The translations under genes and the position numbers were made by a program. Shown here in pieces: positions 32,201-45,055 of a stretch of DNA of 64,000 bases (positions within the stretch are counted from its first letter, which is position 1; every line of letters starts with the position of its first letter). Origin of the DNA: Numida meleagris (taxonomy: Eukaryota > Chordata > Aves > Galliformes > Numididae); contig NC_034409.1 in NCBI RefSeq assembly GCF_002078875.1, positions 12,776,434-12,840,433 on the forward strand. Direction: 5' to 3'. Below the pieces are notes generated by a model that saw nothing but the letters and a program-made list of their open reading frames with translations, did not search any database and had not been told where the DNA came from.

Positions 32201-35200
32201 ATTGTGCCAAAAAGGTTTGAAAGCTGCAGCAAAAGTTAAGCATTTAAAGAAGGTATTACAAATGCCTGCATCTATGAAAACGACCTGTGGCTTTGTTCCA
32301 GCCATGACTTACACATGCCTCCTCAGACATGTCTGAGCCCAGCAGAGCTCCTGCCACAACTGGAGCAGGCAGCGTTCCCTGACGGACACCTCAGAACAGC
32401 AACCCATGCTCTATCCCGCACAGCATATTAAGGTTTTAATTCTGTTCCATGAAAACCAGGTGCCCAGAATTCAAATTTTATAATGCCAAGCCTTAATCTG
32501 GTCCAGCCCCGGTGGACTGGACTCCAGCAAGGACGTTTCAAGCAACAGACACTGCAGACTCTTATTTTGATCGGAGAGTTCTGCCCGTGCTTTAGTTCTG
32601 AGAGATTATTTGAGAAGCTCTCCAAAGCCCCAGCCCTGTCACAGAATCCGATCTCCACAAAATGAATGAAAATGAACATTCTGACATCAGCTCTAGCCCA
32701 ACTAGAAACTCAGGTTTAGACTAATAAATTAACATACACTAATCAGCTGAAAAAAAAACAACACCACACATGCAGACACAACAGCAAAAATCCAAACCAA
32801 ACTGGAAAACAACTAAAACGCTTGCATATTTCTGCTGATAAACTTGTGAAGAACAAAAGGCTATGGATAACTACTAATAAAATAGTAGAAATACCATCAA
32901 CAAGGTTAGTCAGCAACTGAGACAACCCATCAGGACACTACACTGTTTAATAGGTCTAGAGAAGGATACACATCAGGATAAGGATGGCGTTTATTTCATT
33001 AAACTTCACTGGGTAATTAATAGGTTGATTTGAGCTTGAGAACTTTAGCTACAGTGTGTACTTCTGCTTAAAGTTACAGATTGATCAAACCACTGGGTAG
33101 AAAAACATTTGCTGTAGGAGAACAAGTTCTTATGGAAAAACTCCATCAGCATTGAAACGTAAGAAAAATCAGCAGGCAGCAGTTCATCACATGCAGAACG
33201 ATGCAAATGTTGGGTCATGGGGAAGTGACCTTCATGTAAATTAATGGGGGAACAAACGACAGTAGGGCAACCTACTTTGGAGTTGCAGAGGTGGTGTAAG
33301 AAATCAGAGGGAATGAAAGCCCTGATGGCTTTCTCCCTGTGTGTTAATGCCAGAGGAGGAAGAATGGGCAGCTGAAATAACTCAAACTGTTCCTAGGGAT
33401 CTTGTATACTCGAGTTCAGTAGTCAAACTGACATCTACTGTACATGCACAGACACACTGTCATTATAGTTGCGTTATTCCTTGAGATCCACTGTTCTTGT
33501 ATTACTCAGCTAAAGGTCTGAAGTTACCACAGACTGTCTGGATACACTTAAGTAGTAGCTAGGAAAGTTACCACAACATAAACGCTTCAGTCACTGTGTA
33601 TTCAAACTGGAGACTCGGAGACAATGGCACATTAAGCCTTATTAGCTACCCGTTACATAAATCAGACACAGTTGGGCCTCAGCATTTCCCCAAATGATTC
33701 TAGTTGCAGCCTGTCAAGCTTACATTACTTATAGCTGCTACTGCCTCACGGGGCTACAGCCCCAGCTCAGCAGCAACTGACATAACCACAGCCAAAGCTG
33801 AATAACCAGCTCAGCTAGGTCAGCCTGTGTAAGGAAATCAAGACAACAACAACAGCCTCACAACATCAAAAGCTAGCACTGAGGCTTGTGTTCCTTAGGG
33901 GGAAAGTTTCCTGGGACACAGAAAAGCAGAAGGCTCCAGACCCCAGATTCCTCTGTAGCAAGAGGCTTAAGGAGATGAGCAGACAAACCAAAAGACACCG
34001 TGCTTCTTCAGGTGGACCACGGGCTGCAGACAAAGCCTGTGTCTCACACAGGCCACAGCTAGAGTCCAAATCAAGAACAGTTTAAGACAACAACGGTCTA
34101 TACCACAATAATAGTCAAAGCAGATAGAACTGAACAGAAAAAAAAATGCATGTCTTTCTCATGTTATTAGCAAAAGAACAGAGCTTTCAAAGGCAGGTGC
34201 TAGGTCTGTGCCTCTGCACTGCAAGATTTCAGTGTCATCTTAAATAATAACCATGTTCCTATGTGCTTTTGGAACATTTCAGCACCGTCAGGGACAAAAT
34301 GCTAGACCTCTGGGGAGCAATGCGCTAAAGACACGATTTGAACCACAGCAACACTTGATGGCTGCTTAGTGCCCTAAGTCTTTAAGATCTGACAGCCAGA
34401 ACCCAACAGGCCCCTAAACAAGCACCTAAACAAGCACCCAGCTCAGACAACCTGGGTCAGTAGTGGCAAAGGCTGGGAAGAGTTCACTCTTTGCTACAGA
34501 TTTCCCAGTATCGTGCTCAGCCACCTTTACCTTTTTAAACTCTAAGTATATTAAACAAGCTTTGAGAGCAAACTTACCCTGCCCACAGAATTTTGTGCAG
34601 CATGACTAACAAAAGCACACCAACTCCGGGCAGATCACTCAGGCAGCAGTAGTATGGTGTAGTGATCACAGCTCAAGCCTTGAATTATCGGTAGATTTTT
34701 TCCTGTTGGACTTGGAGCCTTCCTTCACTGAAATGTGATTCCATCAATATCCCAGTATTGCCCCACTTCCCCCCACAAATCTAATTTTAAGCTTCATGAA
34801 GCTTTTAGCACAATACTGCTGAGCCAAGGCCTATAAAAGAAGGTATATGCTATCTCAAATCAACATGCTTTATCAGCTACCAACAGTTGCTCTGCTTGCG
34901 CGAAACTCCACTTTCTCCCTACACTCCTTCCATTTCAGAGATGCTTGGCAGTGCACTGCATATCAACCAATAAAACAGTTCAGTTCAGAAACACTGCTAG
35001 AAGCAGTACTGAAACAAGTATCCCTTGTCCTGAGAACACGGGGAATTGCCATAAACCAAGTATGGCAAAATGGGACTATGACTACCTGAGGAACCCCGAT
35101 AGCAGAGCTGATCTCCAGCGAGTTCATTCCACGTGAGCCTCATGTCTGAAGCTGTACCATTAATCACCTTACCTTTATTGTTTCTACAGCAGCTGATAAA

Positions 35201-36290
35201 GCAGCATACTACTTACAAAAGTTCTGTAACATAAATAAAGACATCTGTTCACTCAGAACACATTCTATTATGCACTGGGTAGAAGTCTTTCTGCAAATCA
35301 CTGTCTTCTTTCGTAAAAACTTCAGGAAAAAAAAAAAAGATATAAAAACAAGCCAGCGGCGAGACCCAGGTCCAGACCCAGTCTTCCCCATCCAACCAAC
35401 TGCAATAGATACAAGAAGCATGAAGGCACTTTCTGCTGAGTCACCACTAAGTAACAGCAGTAAGAGCACTTTTTTCATTATTATCTATCCATATTTTACT
35501 ACTATCTAACCGCAGCCGCTGGGCCAGTGGCACGGCGGGGCGCGGTGCAGCAGCGCAGCCCGCAGCAGGGCGCACACAGCGGGGCCGCCCGCTCTGCCGT
35601 GGCTTCCCCTCATCCCTTCGATGGGCTCTGAACGTTCCTAGAGCTCTCAGACTGGAAGTTGAGAAATGCTGAGAGGCAAAGGCACGATTCCGCCCTTTGC
35701 CAGAACACGGGATAAAGCACAGATAATAGAGCTGTTGGGAAGACCTGTGGGCTGAAACTAGCGCTGCGAAGCGAAGCAGCTATTGCCGTCGCTAAATGCC
35801 TCCTCGCACGGCCGCTCGGAGCCACGCGGCCCGCAGTAACGGGCGCACACGAGGAAATGACGGACCCCCCCCCGCCTCCGCCGCTTCCCCCCTTCACGTT
35901 CGCGGGTCCGCCCGCGCCCCGCACACCGCCGCTCGTCCCGCAGCTCACCACATCCCCTCAGCGACCGCAGGGCTGGCGGGGAGGCGGCCGGGGCGAGGGG
36001 GTTCAGCGGAAACCTGCGGCTCTTCCCGGCTCGGGGACGGCCGAGCGGCACCGGGAGAGCACCGGGAGGGAGCGACACGCGGCGATGCTGCCCCTCGGCG
36101 CGGGGTCCCCCTGCGGCCACAACCCCCCGCGCTCCGCTCACCTCCGCCCGCTACCTCCTCGCAGCCTCCCGGCCCGGCACAGCGGCCGCGCACCCAAGGT
36201 GAGCGCCTGGGGCACGGGGCGGGCGGCGGCGGGCAGCCAACTCCGGCCCCCGCCCCTCCTCCTGCCGGCAGTGGGCGGCCGCGGGCGCGG

Positions 36291-36304
36291 CTGGGAGTCG
36301 TAGT
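36291..36304 (-). promoter_or_regulatory. ZNF143-like motif
   Basis: On the minus strand this reads ACTACGACTCCCAG, one base from the core of the vertebrate ZNF143/THAP11 promoter motif ACTACAACTCCCAG. It lies in the CpG island, where such motifs typically sit near start sites. Confidence 0.5.
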
Positions 36305-36346
36305 CCACACCCCACGGACCCGCGCCGGGCGCGCACTGGCTGCGGC

Positions 36347-36364
36347 CTACACGTCCCGGCATGC
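36347..36364 (+). promoter_or_regulatory. Second, weaker ZNF143-like motif
   Basis: CTACACGTCCCGGCATGC resembles CTACAACTCCCAGCATGC with three differences. It is opposite in orientation to the first motif and about 45 bp away. Confidence 0.35.
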
Positions 36365-36534
36365 CGCGGGATGGGCGGTGCCCGCGGCCTCCGGCGCCTC
36401 AGCGGTGCCCGGCGGCGGCCGACGGCCTCAGGGGGGAGCGGGACGGGCTGTGGTAGGTGGCTGTCATTGGGGGAATCACCAGGAGCTGTGGGGACGTCAG
36501 CGCCAATCGTTCACTGCTCTGCTGCCGTTCCTGT

Positions 36535-36568
36535 TTTGTTTTATTTTATTTTATTTTTATTTTTTTAT
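36535..36568. repeat. (TTTTA)n microsatellite
   Basis: About 34 bp of TTTTA-type repeats at the right-hand edge of the CpG island. Confidence 0.85.
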
Positions 36569-36780
36569 AACCTGCCTCAGCTTCTCGATCCCCACTCTGC
36601 CAGCAGCAGTAAATGGTGTGCTGAGCCCTCACCACAGGTGCAGGGCAGCACCCACGGCCGGGCCGACATGTGGGGACAGCAGGGCCCGGGTGCTGGCATC
36701 CTGCTGTGGGAGCCCTGGGGTTTACATCAGGATTTATTTTTGTTTTCCAGGATTGTCTTGAAAAAGCAGTCAGCAGTGTT

Positions 36781-37485
36781 AGAATCGTACAATCATTGAG
36801 GTTGGAAAAGGCCTCTAAGACCACCTAGTCCAGCCATCAGCCCGTGCTCACTGTGCCCACTGACCATGTCCCTCAGTGCCACATCTCCACATTTCCTGAA
36901 CACCTCCATGGACAGTGACTCCCCCACCTCCCTGGGCAGCCTGTGCCAGTGCCTCACCACTCCCGAAAAGAAATTGTTCCTAATTTCCAACCTGAACCTC
37001 CCCTAGTGCAACTTGAGCCCCCCCCCCCCACCACCACCACAGTCTCCTTTCAGGCAGCTGTAGAGAGCGATAAGGTCTCCCCAGAATCTCCTCCAGACTG
37101 AACAGTCCCTTCCCTCAGCTGCTTCCCATCAGACCTGTGCTCCAGACCCAGCTCTGTTGCCCTTCTCAGGACACGCTCCAGGGCCTTGATATCTTTCTTG
37201 TAGTGAGGGACCCAAAACTGAACACAGCATTCAAGCTGCGGACCTCACCAGTGCTGAGTACAGAGGAGCAATCACCTCCCCGACCCTGCTGACCACACTG
37301 TTTCTGATACAAGCCAGGATGCTGTTGGCCTTTTTGGCCACCTGGGCACACTGCTGGCTCGTGTTCAGCCAGCTGTCAACTAACACCCCCAGATCCTTTT
37401 CCTCCATGCAGCTTGCCAGCCGCTCTGCCCCAAGCCCGGAGCCATGCATGGGGTTCTGTCCTTTAAGAAGTGTACTACATACATT
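36781..37485 (-). mobile_element. CR1 LINE 3' fragment, about 700 bp
   Basis: Reverse-complement CR1: TTGAGGTTGGAAAAGGCC, CTCCCTGGGCAGCCTGTGCC, CTCAGGACACGCTCCAGGGC, and ORF2 C-terminal codons out to about 37,485. Internal low-complexity C then ACC repeats (37,018-37,040) sit in its body. Minus-strand ORF2 pieces ([27 protein letters not shown]) confirm the identity. Confidence 0.9.
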
Positions 37486-37740
37486 AGGCATCAGGCATGG
37501 ACCTGTACCAATAATGCAAATCAATGCAACAGCAAAAATGTCTGAAGAGTTTTATGTTGGTTGAACACCTCAACAGACTCACAGGCATGCTTCTTTTTTT
37601 CATTTTTAAGGTGCTGATTTTTGCTGCCCCTGTCTGAGGAGTGCACCTCTCCAGCCAGGCTTCAGCTGGCCAGGCCTCACATTAGTCTGGGTGACTGGAT
37701 GTGACTTTCTGTTCATTTCAGTTTTTAGAGGATATGCAGG

Positions 37741-38101
37741 TATTCTAGTACCTGAAGGAGGCCTACAGGAAAGCTGAAGAGAGACTAGTTACAAGGGCAC
37801 GTAGCAACAGGATGAAGGCAAGTGGCTTTAAACTGGAAGGGGGCATATTTAGACTTGATTTTAGGAAGAAATTCTTTACTGTGAGGGTGGTGAGACACTG
37901 GAACAGGTTGCCCAGTGAGGTTGTGAATGCCCCCTCCCTGGAAGGGCTCAAGGCCAGGCTGGATGGGGCTTTGAGCAACCTGGTCTAGAGGGAGGTGTCC
38001 CTGCCTATAGCAGGAGAGCTGGAACTTAAAGGGAAGGGACTCTTAAAGGTCCCTTCCAACCCAAACCATTCTATGATTCTATGGTTCTATGATTCTGTGA
38101 T
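37741..38101 (+). mobile_element. CR1 LINE 3' fragment
   Basis: About 360 bp: GAGAGACTAGTTACAAGGGC, GGAACAGGTTGCCCAGTGAG, GGTCCCTTCCAACCCAAACC and a terminal TTCTATGATTCTATGG. It belongs to the same subfamily as the inverted copy at 40,688, with which it shares 108 identical bases. Confidence 0.92.
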
Positions 38102-40687
38102 TGCCTTGTGAATAAATAGGAATAGTAGTGAGATGTCCACACAGATCTCAGCCTTTAGTCCTTGATTTATAAATGTATTACAACACAACTGTACATCTCT
38201 CTGTTACACAGGAGAAAATGTTTTCACTCCTCTCCGATTCTTTGAAATTTGTTTTTCTAGCTTGAAATGGAAGATAGAAGTTTGAAAGTTCTTACACACT
38301 GGCACTATGACAAAAAATGTAGAAACAAGTATTCACTGGAATGTATTATTCTGAAAACCCTAAAACGATTCCTTGTCACTTTAGCCTTGTTAGAGGTTTG
38401 TTGTTGTTGTTTTTGTAGCTTAAAATTTTAAATTAATTTAATTCAAACTGAAGTACAGTACTTTCAGTTTTGTCAAACTGCAAAATTTCTGAACATTTCA
38501 AAAGCTGCTTTTTAAGTAGCTTTAAGTTTGTTATAAGCAGTCTTCTCCCCAAGCGAATGTAAGAAAAAGGCATTTTGAGGGAAAAAAGTAATAGAAGTAA
38601 TAGAAATGCACCACATCCAACAGACTTCATTTAGTGTGGTGCTGGATGCTGGGGATACAGAGCTGAGTTCTAGTAATTTGGGAAAGACATCTTTCTGATC
38701 AGTTTTACTTACCCGAAAGTTTATCTATTTTGTACTGGGGCATCTGTAGGTTGTGTAAGAGCAGAGGTGCGATGGGCTTAGGGAGGTGTGGTGCCACCTT
38801 TGATGTACTGAAGTTCTGAATTGCTTTATTACCAATAAAGCACGCATTGCAGTAACACACTACAGATAGAGCTGTAGAACCGGAGTTAGTAAGGAATAAA
38901 TATTGCACAAAGAAGAGGGAAAGTAGAAACCTTAAACAGGGAAATAGCAGTGTAAAAAAATCCTGCTAGAAAATCCACACGAGTATAAATCATTTTAAAC
39001 CTTACAGTAATCCGCAATGAGGTTTATATTAAACTCATCGTGTCAATAGCTGCATTAAATACATGAACTAAAGCTGGGTTTAATTTCTTGTGTGCATTTC
39101 AGCATGACCCAAGGGAATGCTAATAGTTCTTTTTGTTGCTTCTTTCCAGCATTGTCTGGTAAACTGGTTAAAGAAGCTTCAATGCTGAAGTGCTGAATGC
39201 AGGGGAATCAAGATGAAAAGTGGATGTTTGGTCATAACAGAAGATGGGAGGGGAAGTCAGTACAGAATAAACAGCATGGGCAATTAGAGAGACTGAAACA
39301 TTCCTGTGGAGGAGTGTTGAGGGCAGCCAGCTTATGGCACACACTGCCTGTGCTGGGTGGTGACAGGCCCCCAGTGCAAGGGCCTGCGGAGCAGTGGGCG
39401 CACACGGGGAGCTGCAAGGTGCTGCTGAAGGCCAGACTCAGCGTTCAGTGCCTGGAGCTTCAGGCATGGGGCCATGCCATTCTCTGCTTCCTTCTTCCTC
39501 AAGCAACCAGTGATAGGGAGTATAGCCCCTGGAGCTGAATGGGTGAGTGTGGAGACTTCTGGCACTTCTCATTGGGGTGGGCTTTCCATGCAGCATAGAT
39601 GGCAAACTGCCTCAGAAGGAGTGAGTCTCACCCAGCCTCTCCCTTACTAGAGAAGTCTCCCAGGAGTCTTCTCTTGGTTCAACTTCATAAGGCAGAACAA
39701 GACACACACGTGCATTTGGTTGTGGAGCCTCATGAACATCCTAGGACAGGTCAAACTAATAAAGTGGAGATGGATATTCACAGACTGAAGCAAAACATGT
39801 TAAGATTGACAGGGATTTTCCTGATTTCAGTGGCAGTTGGCTTAGTTCTCCAAATGCTCCTGTTAATTAGTGACTACCTGTGTCCTGTACAGATACATTA
39901 GTCATGTCAGGCTTTATCACTGTGCGTAATAGCAGTTATCCTAGCAGAGGCTCGAACATGAGGACATTTCCCTTTTCACCACTGAAACTTCCTTCAAAGT
40001 GTGTAAGTGCGAATGCTTTAAAATGTCCTTTGAGAAGGACTGGATTTTTAAAGCTGGGTGCCTGCTAGATTACATGGAATGATGGGTACAAACTCGATGA
40101 GTGGCTTTGCATGTGCTGTTTCTAAAGCAGTTGGAGCAATGTGTCAGTATAAAGCTGTCAGTGTGTAGGAAGGACCTGGGGCTACCAGCCAGCTCGTGCT
40201 GTCAGCAGCAGCCTAACAGAGAAGCACCCACTAAATCCATCACTCTTCCCAGTGCCTCCCAGAGCACTGCCTTTGGCCCAGAAGCAATCAGAGAAGCAGC
40301 CATGCCCTTCTGCAAGAATTTATTTGCCACAAACTCTTTTACAGATCTCCCCTGAGCGGTACAAAGCACAAAACCCCTACTCCCTCTTTTTTTTTTTCCT
40401 TTCTATTAAAGAAGCTTTACCAACTTGTTTTTTTTTTTTTCAGAATAAATACACATTCAGACTATTAATCCAGCAGTTACCCATGCTGTCCTGTATAGCA
40501 CTCCTCCAATCCTGGAATGCTGTTTTTACTGGGCACTTGCTTGTTGGGTACCGGCTCAAACACTCCCCATCACGCTCCATGACAATGAGCCATGCCTATG
40601 TCCTTGGGCCAGCTGCCAGATCAGTCCCTTACTGGTTTAACTTGGCCTTGAGGCTCCCTCAGCAGCCCAGGTTTGAGGTCACTCCTT

Positions 40688-41290
40688 TATAGAATCACAG
40701 AATGGTTTGGGTTGGAAGGGACCTTTAAGATCGTCTAGTTCCAACCCCCTGCTGGAGGCAGGGACACCTCCCACTAGACCAGGTTGCTCAAAGCCCCATC
40801 CAGCCCCATCCAGCCTGGCCTTGAGCCCTTCCAGGGAGGGGGCATTCACAACCTCACTGGGCAACCTGTTCCAGTGTCTCACCACCCTCACAGTAAAGAA
40901 TTTCTTCCTGATATCTCGTCTAAATCTGTCTTCCAGTTTAAAACCATTGCCCCTTATCCTGTTGCTACATGCCCTTGTAACTAGTCTCTCTTCAGCTTTC
41001 CTGTAGGCCCCCTTCAGGTACTGGAAGGCTGCTTTAAGGTCCCCCCTGACCCTTCTCCGAGCTGAACAGCCCCAACTCTCTCAGACTGTCCCCATAGGGG
41101 AGGTGCTCTAGCCCTCTTATCATCTTTGTGGCTCTCCTCTAAACCTGCTCCAACAACTCCATGTCCTTCTTGTGCTGGGGGTCCAGAACCGGATGCAGTA
41201 CTCCAGCTGGGGTCTCACGAGAGCAGAGTAGAGGGGCTGAATCACCTCCCTCAACCTGCTGGTCATGCTTGTCTTGATGCAAGCCCTTGT
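40688..41290 (-). mobile_element. CR1 LINE 3' fragment, about 600 bp
   Basis: Reverse-complement CR1 starting AATCACAGAATGG and continuing through GGTTGGAAGGGACC, CTAGTCTCTCTTCAGCTTTC and CTCCAGCTGGGGTCTCACGA. A local tandem duplication of CCCCATCCAG lies at 40,795-40,814. Confidence 0.92.
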
Positions 41291-43150
41291 TGAGCTCACA
41301 CCTGGTTAAGCCTTGCAGTTCCAGAGCTGAGCTAAATGGGGTTTGTCTGCCACACGTTGCAGTTTGCGACCCTTTGCATGGCTGCTGGTGGCTGGCAGTG
41401 TGACTGCTGCTGAGTATCCTGCAGCAGTCCCTCAAGCAAATCCTGCTTGCCCACTGATGGATAAATAATGAGATGGTGCTGGGGCAGCAAGTCCACCCAG
41501 TGGCATTTGCTCTGAAGGCTTAGCAAACAAATGAAACATAGAACGATGTTTATAACTGCTCCTGTGTTTCTTCCCAAGTGTTTTCTTTTCTAGACTAAAC
41601 AAAATCTCTACTTGGAAGGTTGCAGTCCTAAGGGTCTTGTTTTTACCGCTGTACTCTGAAATCTCTTCAGTTTGTTTACATCTATATTTAAGTGAAGGGC
41701 TCAGCAGCTGATAACTGCTGTCTACTTTTCCAGCACTGACAGCTGCATGTGTGTTTTCTGTGTTTTACCACAAATGCTTCTACTGATACACTGCAAAATG
41801 ACATTTTTTGATATACTGTATACTGTTGATTCTCTTCCTCTGGTTTTGCTGCCTAGCCAGGAAATACTCAGCTTGTGCGCAGGTACCTCATTTCCTCTTC
41901 GACAACGTATTGTCCTTTATTGTATTTGGTCTGTTATCTCATTTCTAACCATTTCTCTGAATTGTTCTGTTCACGCAAAGCCTGACTCAGTCCTTCAAAA
42001 AGCTTATGCTCCTCTCTTTTCTTTTGGTTGAGGTAATGTCACCAGCTTTGAATGAAGCGAGCTCAAGAGAAGACTATTTAGAGGCAAAATTACGGTGACT
42101 TCGGTTTTCCATTGTTCCAGAAACACCGGCAGGTAAGAACATCATTTTTCTATATTTTTATTTCATTTCTCTTATGTTTTCCGTATTCTACTGGAGTATG
42201 GGTTCATGAGCTGATAGGGGAAATGAGAAAGACCATAAAGCATACTAAAGGTATCTGTTCATAGTTACTCATGGCGAAGTTTTATATCAGTAGATAAGCT
42301 TGTCAGTACATTTTATAGCACTGTCACTGGTTTATTGCCATTGATTATGTGATGTGTCACCCTTGCTATTTCGCAAGCTATTTAGCATCAGATGATTCAT
42401 TACGTTCAGTCATACGGGAGGAAAAATAAAATAGTGCATATACTGAGTACAACACGCATGCTGCTTTGTGTGCTGTAGGACTGGAAGAATATTAAGGATG
42501 AACTTCATGGAGTCTGGAAAGGAAAAACAACAAAATCACTTGGAAATCTACCAATGGGGATGATTTTCTTGAGATAAGCATGCCTATAGTTCATAGTCAG
42601 CTCTAGTGAAATGCCTTGAGGGATTCCTCTGTAGTCATGATTGCAAACACTATTCATGAGAAATAAATACAATTGTGAAAAGCAGTTTCTCTGGCTATGC
42701 TGGCCTCCTCTCTGGAAAGTGAACTCAGACCGTTTGCCTCATTGTATCTATCTAGCTGTCTGTAAAACAAATGAATTCCCTACCCTAGCAGCATAGCAGC
42801 TGCACATGAATTTAGTTTGAAATATTACTCATGTATTGGCATATTAGGACAAATAAGATTATCTTAAAAAACATGAGTGTTAATATCTTGCATTTTTGTT
42901 TGTTTAATGGGTGAAACTTTCTATTACAATATTTTAAAATTTCTTGCACAAACATTAAGATACTATGTTCTTTAATAAAATCACTTATTTCTTCCTGTTC
43001 TTTCCCTGAATAGATCCTTTATCTTGTTTCAAGTCCTGAAAGAACACACATGAGCTGGGCTCTTGCAGCAAGTTTCCTGTTTTGCCAAAGGCGGGTTGCA
43101 TAATTTTGACCAAGCCAAGGTTTTAACTTGCTGGTCACTGAATGACCCGG

Positions 43151-43182
43151 TTTTTGGTTTTTTTGTTTGTTTGTTTGTTTTT
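43151..43182. repeat. (TTTG)n microsatellite
   Basis: T-rich stretch with four or five TTTG units, about 900 bp beyond the RELN poly(A) signals. Confidence 0.8.
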
Positions 43183-44041
43183 CTGTACTTCTCAGGATCT
43201 TTTGACCAAAAAGCTCTTAAAAATTAAACACATTTTATGTATCTTGGCATGGATTTATAACAAATGCTGTACTGGTTCAAATCAGTACAGTGTCAAAACC
43301 AACAGCCAGAAGCAGATGTGCGAGAAGATGTAAGGGTATAGCATGTGTATGATACTTTGCTTTGATATTTGCCCATTCCATACCATCCACTGCCATTATT
43401 CATTCAATGGATTTCCTGAATGTGTTGTGGTTTACTTAGTAACCTGCATGGATTTCTCTTCCAAGTACTTGTTAGTCTCCTCTTGCATCGAGGAAAACAT
43501 TTCACAAGCGCAACACAATTTAGCAAGGCCTGCCATGTATCTAATCTCTAATACTGCGTGAAGAATTAGCAACTTTTATCACTTTTGAGCCAGGCTCCTT
43601 TTGTGCTTTGTGGTAGTCAGAACTTGGAAAAACCAATTTTCACTGGTATTTGTCCTCAGATTTTGATTTGTGACTTATTGCCATCCTGAGAGGTATTATG
43701 CTTGGACAAAGCTGTGAGGTATAAACTGATGCCATAGGTGCATGACACCTCTGTGTTGGGTTTGCAGGTAAAGAAAAGTGAGTGCGTCTATTGGTCCATG
43801 GTCCCATTTCATTCCTTGCACTGGGACAAGCTCCAACAAGCCTGGGAAGATCTCTCTGTTTGCCTTTGCAGATACTGCTGTTTTCAAAGAGATGTGATGT
43901 ACTAAGTATATACATATAAAAAAATACCATCAGTGTTTGCATTACAGTCTAGATATTTAGCAGAAGAATTTGGCTTATGATTTCTTGGAAAGCCTACATG
44001 GCTTGAGAAGTCTAACATCAGAGTCATTTGTTGACATTATT

Positions 44042-45055
44042 TTTATTGAAGCATGGATCTTTAGCTTGGTTCACCATAAAGTGAAGCATTTTATTTATGA
44101 TAATAGACAGTTTAGGGCTATAGGGGCATTATAACGTTGCTGGTGTAAATACAACTTTATCAGAAGATACAAACATGACCCGCAAGAGAAACAAACACCT
44201 AAGAGAACACAACAAAACGTTCACTGTTTACAAATCACTTCATTACTACGGACACCAAATGGCAGTTACTGTAAGTAAATCAGTTGCAGAGAACTGACCA
44301 CATTTAGACAAGGAAATGGGAACTTCTGTTTGGGGCTTCATCCACAACTGCTTAGTAGAAAAAAGTTTCATGTCAAGCATTCTTTTTTTTATCCACAAAA
44401 CAATGCTAACCAACAGACATATAAAAGAATAAGACTGAAAGATATCAATGTCTTTACAACTACTTTTGCAATTATCTTCTTCATTAGGTACTTTGATTTT
44501 TTAATACATTTTGTCAGAAGGTAAATAGCCCAAAAGTCAGCAGCAAAAATATTACAACAACAAAACAAGTAAATACAGTGCCAATGTGTCATGTTGTAGA
44601 ATACAAAGAGGACAAACAATGATAACTTAATCATATAAAATGACACAGAGCTGAAATACAGTGCACTTAAATATCTATGTGACAAAAAATGTTAAATTCT
44701 GTACTTAGTATGTACGTTTTTTAAACATAAAATCTGAAAAGTCTTTGTGCTTAAACTTTTTTTCCTGTTAAACAGAATTAGTTGCTTACTTCCAATACTG
44801 CCACTGTAACTGATATTACAACAGATCACAATTTTCACAGACACGTCAACATTAAAACATTTACCTATGAGAAAATAAGTCACTTCTCATTAGTTCACAG
44901 TGCGAAAAAGTGGTGTACACTCTGTCTTGAGAAAGGCTTTCAGTTATTCATCAAGCCAGTTGCAGAAAAGTCCTGAAACCAGATGCAGTGCTAGGTTTAA
45001 AGAATGGAAAGCAACACATCACATGTTGGGAGGAAAAAATAAATTTCTCATTTCT
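44042..45055 (-). other. RELN: RELN 3' UTR (about 1 kb)
   Basis: AT-rich sequence directly after the RELN stop codon. Two canonical minus-strand AATAAA hexamers lie at 44,095-44,090 and 44,047-44,042. Either would give a 3' UTR of roughly 1 kb, close to what I recall for mammals. The actual cleavage site is not determined. An ATTAAA near 44,498 could give a shorter form. Confidence 0.65.
44090..44095 (-). terminator. RELN: RELN poly(A) signal AATAAA, proximal of two
   Basis: Exact AATAAA on the minus strand about 960 bp after the stop codon. A second copy lies 48 bp downstream at 44,047-44,042. Confidence 0.6.

Larger units (their letters stand above)
21980..36141 (-). other. Presumed SLC26A5 5' UTR intron (about 14 kb)
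   Basis: The acceptor before coding exon 1 needs an upstream non-coding exon. A strong minus-strand donor (GGAG then GTGAGC) stands at 36,142/36,141 in the CpG island, so the interval is read as one long intron. Other non-coding exons could lie inside it. It holds the CR1 copies at 22,547-26,700 and a GC-richer block at about 28,430-29,090. The rest (26,701-28,430 and 29,090-35,500) shows no gene that I can support. Confidence 0.5.
35510..36470. promoter_or_regulatory. CpG island, likely SLC26A5 promoter
   Basis: Strong local rise in G+C and CpG, densest at 35,760-36,470, against AT-rich flanks. A minus-strand donor (GGAG, GTGAGC) at 36,142/36,141 would suit the first non-coding exon of SLC26A5, and another stands at 35,949/35,948. 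A plus-strand donor (CAAG, GTGAGC) at 36,198/36,199 suggests a possible transcript in the other direction. No TATA box is apparent. Assignment to SLC26A5 is inference from position. Confidence 0.7.
36365..44041. other. Intergenic region between SLC26A5 promoter and RELN 3' end
   Basis: No exon of either gene was recognised. It contains a TTTTA microsatellite, three CR1 fragments (36,781-37,485; 37,741-38,101; 40,688-41,290) and a GTTT repeat. The stretches 38,102-40,687 and 41,291-43,140 hold no feature I can support. Confidence 0.55.

Noticed and set aside
35796..36761. 321-codon plus-strand ORF and several overlapping ORFs on both strands in the CpG island
   Set aside because: Long frames in all directions are expected where stop codons are rare in GC-rich DNA. 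The translations are Pro/Ala/Arg/Gly-rich with no recognisable domain.
37018..37040. C-run followed by ACC repeats as a regulatory G-quadruplex
   Set aside because: It lies inside a CR1 copy and is better explained as local low-complexity expansion.
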